26,303 bases of DNA from Bacteroidales bacterium (GTDB lineage: Bacteria; Bacteroidota; Bacteroidia; Bacteroidales; Muribaculaceae): assembly GCA_004552725.1 (NCBI GenBank), contig SFNM01000020.1, forward strand, positions 1-26,303, in the 5' to 3' direction. Under the pieces are notes generated by a model. It was not told the origin of the DNA and searched no databases. It saw only the letters and a list, made by a program, of their open reading frames with translations. Made by a program: the position numbers and the translations under genes. Positions 24,809-26,303 of this stretch are shown here, piece by piece. Position 1 is the first letter of the stretch, and every line of letters starts with the position of its first letter.

Positions 24809-26181
24809 TCTACCACCTCCTTTCTGTGGAAAGTGGCACCGGAAGGGGTGCGGCGGTAAAGCAAATCGTAACTGATGGCGATGCGCAGCATGGTTGGGCC
24901 AAACCAAGTGAGGCGATGGTTGCGCTTGTGGAATTGGTTGGAGGGACCGATGTAATCGTAGTAGTAATCGCCGTCGATGGTGCCGGTGACGGGGTTGCCG
25001 TAGACGTATGGGTCGAATTTGGTCTGATAGAAACCGGCTTGTATGCCGAGGTCGAGGCGCCAACCGCTGTCGCCCAGACGCGAGGCCCAACCGGCAGCGA
25101 GGCCCACGCCCCACCCTTCGCCTTGCCAACCCTTATCGGGTCCGAGGCCGATGCCATATTTATTCACTTGGGCGTATGCGCCGGCGTAAAGGCCTGTAAA
25201 TAAGTCGCCTTGCCGCGGGAAGTAGCGCCGCGCAGCAAGGGTGTAGTCGCGAATTTGGAAAAATTCGTTTTGGCTCCAGCGATGGAAGTAAGGGAATGTG
25301 AAGGTGCCCATCAGCGTCCAATTGCCATGACGCGGGAAGTACTCCACGGAGATGTTAGGCATTGGCGCCCAGCCGAAGTTGTCGAGACAGAGGCCGTAGG
25401 CAGCCAAGTTGGTGGATACAGCCAGCAGTGGTGTGTTCACAATATAGCGCTTCATCGGTGTAAAAGGCTCATGGATAGCCTGTTGCGCAGTCCATGTTGA
25501 TGGCAATGCCGGTGGCGGTGTTGCCACTTGTGCGTAGAAGCGCTCCAGCGGCTTGGTGAAGTATAGCATCATGCGCGCGGTACGCAGTTCGGGGAAATAC
25601 ACGTGGAGGATACGTCGCCAGAGGTCGGGCTTACTTTGCAAGCGTAGTTTGGTCACTTCATCGTTGGGCGAAGTGGCCACGATGTGCTCAACCGTTAGAT
25701 AGTCGACATCACCTGCGCGACGCATACGATGCAAGAGACCTGGATAGTCCTCGGCAGTGACGGTGGCCTCATCAGGTTGGAGGCCTATATAATATACTAA
25801 TGTGTTGAGACGATTTCGACTGAGGGTTTTGTTCCAGCGATACGGACCTTCCGGGGAGGCGGCGCCACGCAGTTCCACACGGCTTAGGGTCCATCCGTCG
25901 GCTTGCAATCGCGGAAGCCAATAGGAGTGAAATTCTTGCAGCCAAGTGGTGTCGTCGGGCATATCCCAGCGGTCGACGGGGAAGATAATACGCGCTGAGC
26001 GCTCATAGAAAGTAGAGTCGGAAACAGATAGGGTGACTTCGGGTGCGAAATGCTCTAATACTATATACGACGGAAGTGTCCGCTGCTGGGCAAACACCGT
26101 CGTAGTGGATATAAGCGAAAATATGACCGGAATGGCATATCTAACTATCTTATATATAGTATTATAACAAATAGTTTTCAA
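24805..26181 (-). CDS. DUF3575 family outer-membrane-type protein
   Basis: First gene of the fimbrial operon. From a TTG at 26181 it encodes 458 residues with a good signal peptide (basic n-region, then YAIPVIFSLISTTTVFA before QQ). Residues about 101-132 resemble an OmpA-like domain (VELRGAASPEGPYRWNKTLS then RNRLNTLVYYI). Residues about 246-450 match the DUF3575 beta-barrel-like region: NTPLLAVSTNLAAYGL, SVEYFPRHGNWTLMG, WQGEGWGVGLAAG, and the ending YIGPSNQFHKRNHRLTWFGPTMLRIAISY. It is probably an outer-membrane protein possibly tied to peptidoglycan; its role in pilus assembly is inferred from context. No in-frame ATG precedes the signal peptide. The other candidate start is the TTG at 26241, only 17 nt from the -7 element. 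Confidence 0.82.
   Translation of the reverse strand: MKTICYNTIYKIVRYAIPVIFSLISTTTVFAQQRTLPSYIVLEHFAPEVTLSVSDSTFYERSARIIFPVDRWDMPDDTTWLQEFHSYWLPRLQADGWTLSRVELRGAASPEGPYRWNKTLSRNRLNTLVYYIGLQPDEATVTAEDYPGLLHRMRRAGDVDYLTVEHIVATSPNDEVTKLRLQSKPDLWRRILHVYFPELRTARMMLYFTKPLERFYAQVATPPPALPSTWTAQQAIHEPFTPMKRYIVNTPLLAVSTNLAAYGLCLDNFGWAPMPNISVEYFPRHGNWTLMGTFTFPYFHRWSQNEFFQIRDYTLAARRYFPRQGDLFTGLYAGAYAQVNKYGIGLGPDKGWQGEGWGVGLAAGWASRLGDSGWRLDLGIQAGFYQTKFDPYVYGNPVTGTIDGDYYYDYIGPSNQFHKRNHRLTWFGPTMLRIAISYDLLYRRTPSGATFHRKEVVE
24813..24823 (-). promoter_or_regulatory. Strong Shine-Dalgarno sequence before the DUF5119-like gene
   Basis: AAAGGAGGTGG on the minus strand (24823-24813), with GGAGG 7 nt from the ATG at 24808. 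It lies within the last codons of the DUF3575 gene and would favour reinitiation at the ATGA overlap. Such sequences are rare at Bacteroidetes starts, so it may also be a by-product of the coding sequence (Arg-Lys-Glu-Val-Val). Confidence 0.55.
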
Positions 26182-26189
26182 CGTGTCAA
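26161..26189 (-). promoter_or_regulatory. Sequence matching the E. coli sigma70 consensus promoter
   Basis: On the minus strand: TTGACA (26189-26184), exactly 17 bp, TATAAT (26166-26161). Both hexamers are perfect. It lies at the start of the DUF3575 coding region, and a transcript from it would lack both candidate TTG starts, so function in the native host is doubtful; Bacteroidetes primary sigma factors use a different consensus. Confidence 0.3.
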
Positions 26190-26257
26190 TTACTTTGTAT
26201 ATGCTCGAAAAAAGGCGCAAAAACAACACAAGCTGAGCCAATTGCTCTACATGGCCG

Positions 26258-26289
26258 CAAAGTTAGCACAATCAAACACAATCTTCCAA
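26258..26289 (-). promoter_or_regulatory. Bacteroidetes-type promoter of the fimbrial operon
   Basis: On the minus strand: TTG at 26289-26287, a 21-bp spacer, and TAACTTTG at 26265-26258. Transcription would start near 26251. A short palindrome ATCTTCCAAGAT (26281-26292) overlaps the -33 element and could be a regulator site. Sequence further upstream, including any invertible-element arms, is outside the window. Confidence 0.65.
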
Positions 26290-26303
26290 GATATTTAACC
26301 AAA

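Noticed and set aside
24809..25129. Upstream extension of the DUF5119-like gene by 107 codons
   Set aside because: The extension overlaps the DUF3575 gene out of frame, is Arg/His-rich and would bury the signal peptide and lipobox.
1..26303. CRISPR arrays, tRNA/rRNA genes, insertion sequences, prophage or defence genes
   Set aside because: I saw no direct-repeat arrays with spacers, no tRNA-like cloverleafs and no transposase, integrase, restriction or toxin-antitoxin proteins in any frame.
26242..26303. Invertible promoter controlling the fimbrial operon
   Set aside because: Phase-variable promoters are common in Bacteroidales surface loci, but no paired inverted repeats flank the promoter within the visible sequence and no recombinase gene is present; the upstream side is outside the window.

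Overview
The window looks like a chromosomal segment of a member of the Bacteroidales, possibly Muribaculaceae-like (family placement is an inference). The main evidence is a set of promoters of the Bacteroidetes type (TTTG or TTG, then about 20 bp, then TAnnTTTG), short A/T-rich leaders mostly without Shine-Dalgarno sequences, and phylum-typical families: DUF4293, DUF3575, DUF5119-like, fimbrillin-like lipoproteins and the folP-dacA gene pair. I see no tRNA, rRNA, CRISPR array, integrase or transposase.

Layout. (1) At the left edge is a truncated ExbB/TolQ-type proton-channel gene on the minus strand. A promoter-bearing gap of about 340 bp separates it from nadE (glutamine-dependent NAD synthetase) on the plus strand, which ends in a set of strong hairpins. 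(2) From 3302 to 13335 there is a long minus-strand block. In transcription order it holds typA/bipA, folP, dacA (c-di-AMP synthase), lepA, nhaA, a TetR regulator with its own promoter and a candidate operator, a large TPR protein, and a DUF4293 membrane protein. (3) From about 13530 to 20706 the plus strand carries a small unrecognised exported protein, uvrA, aroE, a YeiH-type exporter and comEC. The first three each have a recognisable promoter; aroE, yeiH and comEC are tightly spaced and probably co-transcribed. (4) From 20932 to about 26290 on the minus strand lies a four-gene surface-structure operon with a visible promoter and a rho-independent terminator: DUF3575 outer-membrane-type protein, DUF5119-like lipoprotein, and two paralogous fimbrillin-like lipoproteins. 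A 93-bp REPIN-like double palindrome sits between comEC and this operon.

Most of the window is housekeeping: translation GTPases, NAD, folate and aromatic biosynthesis, excision repair, ion homeostasis and second-messenger synthesis. The accessory part is the fimbrial-type operon. Its two pilin-like subunits share a conserved Arg at residue 50 and a nearly identical C-terminal tail after a Pro/Asp-rich linker. This fits lipoprotein pilins assembled by strand exchange (type V-like), but assembly is inferred. Other points of interest are a near-perfect Shine-Dalgarno sequence at an ATGA overlap, a TTG-only start for the DUF3575 gene with an exact sigma70-type consensus promoter across it, the REPIN-like element, a palindrome over the tetR promoter, and the orphan exported protein between typA and uvrA.
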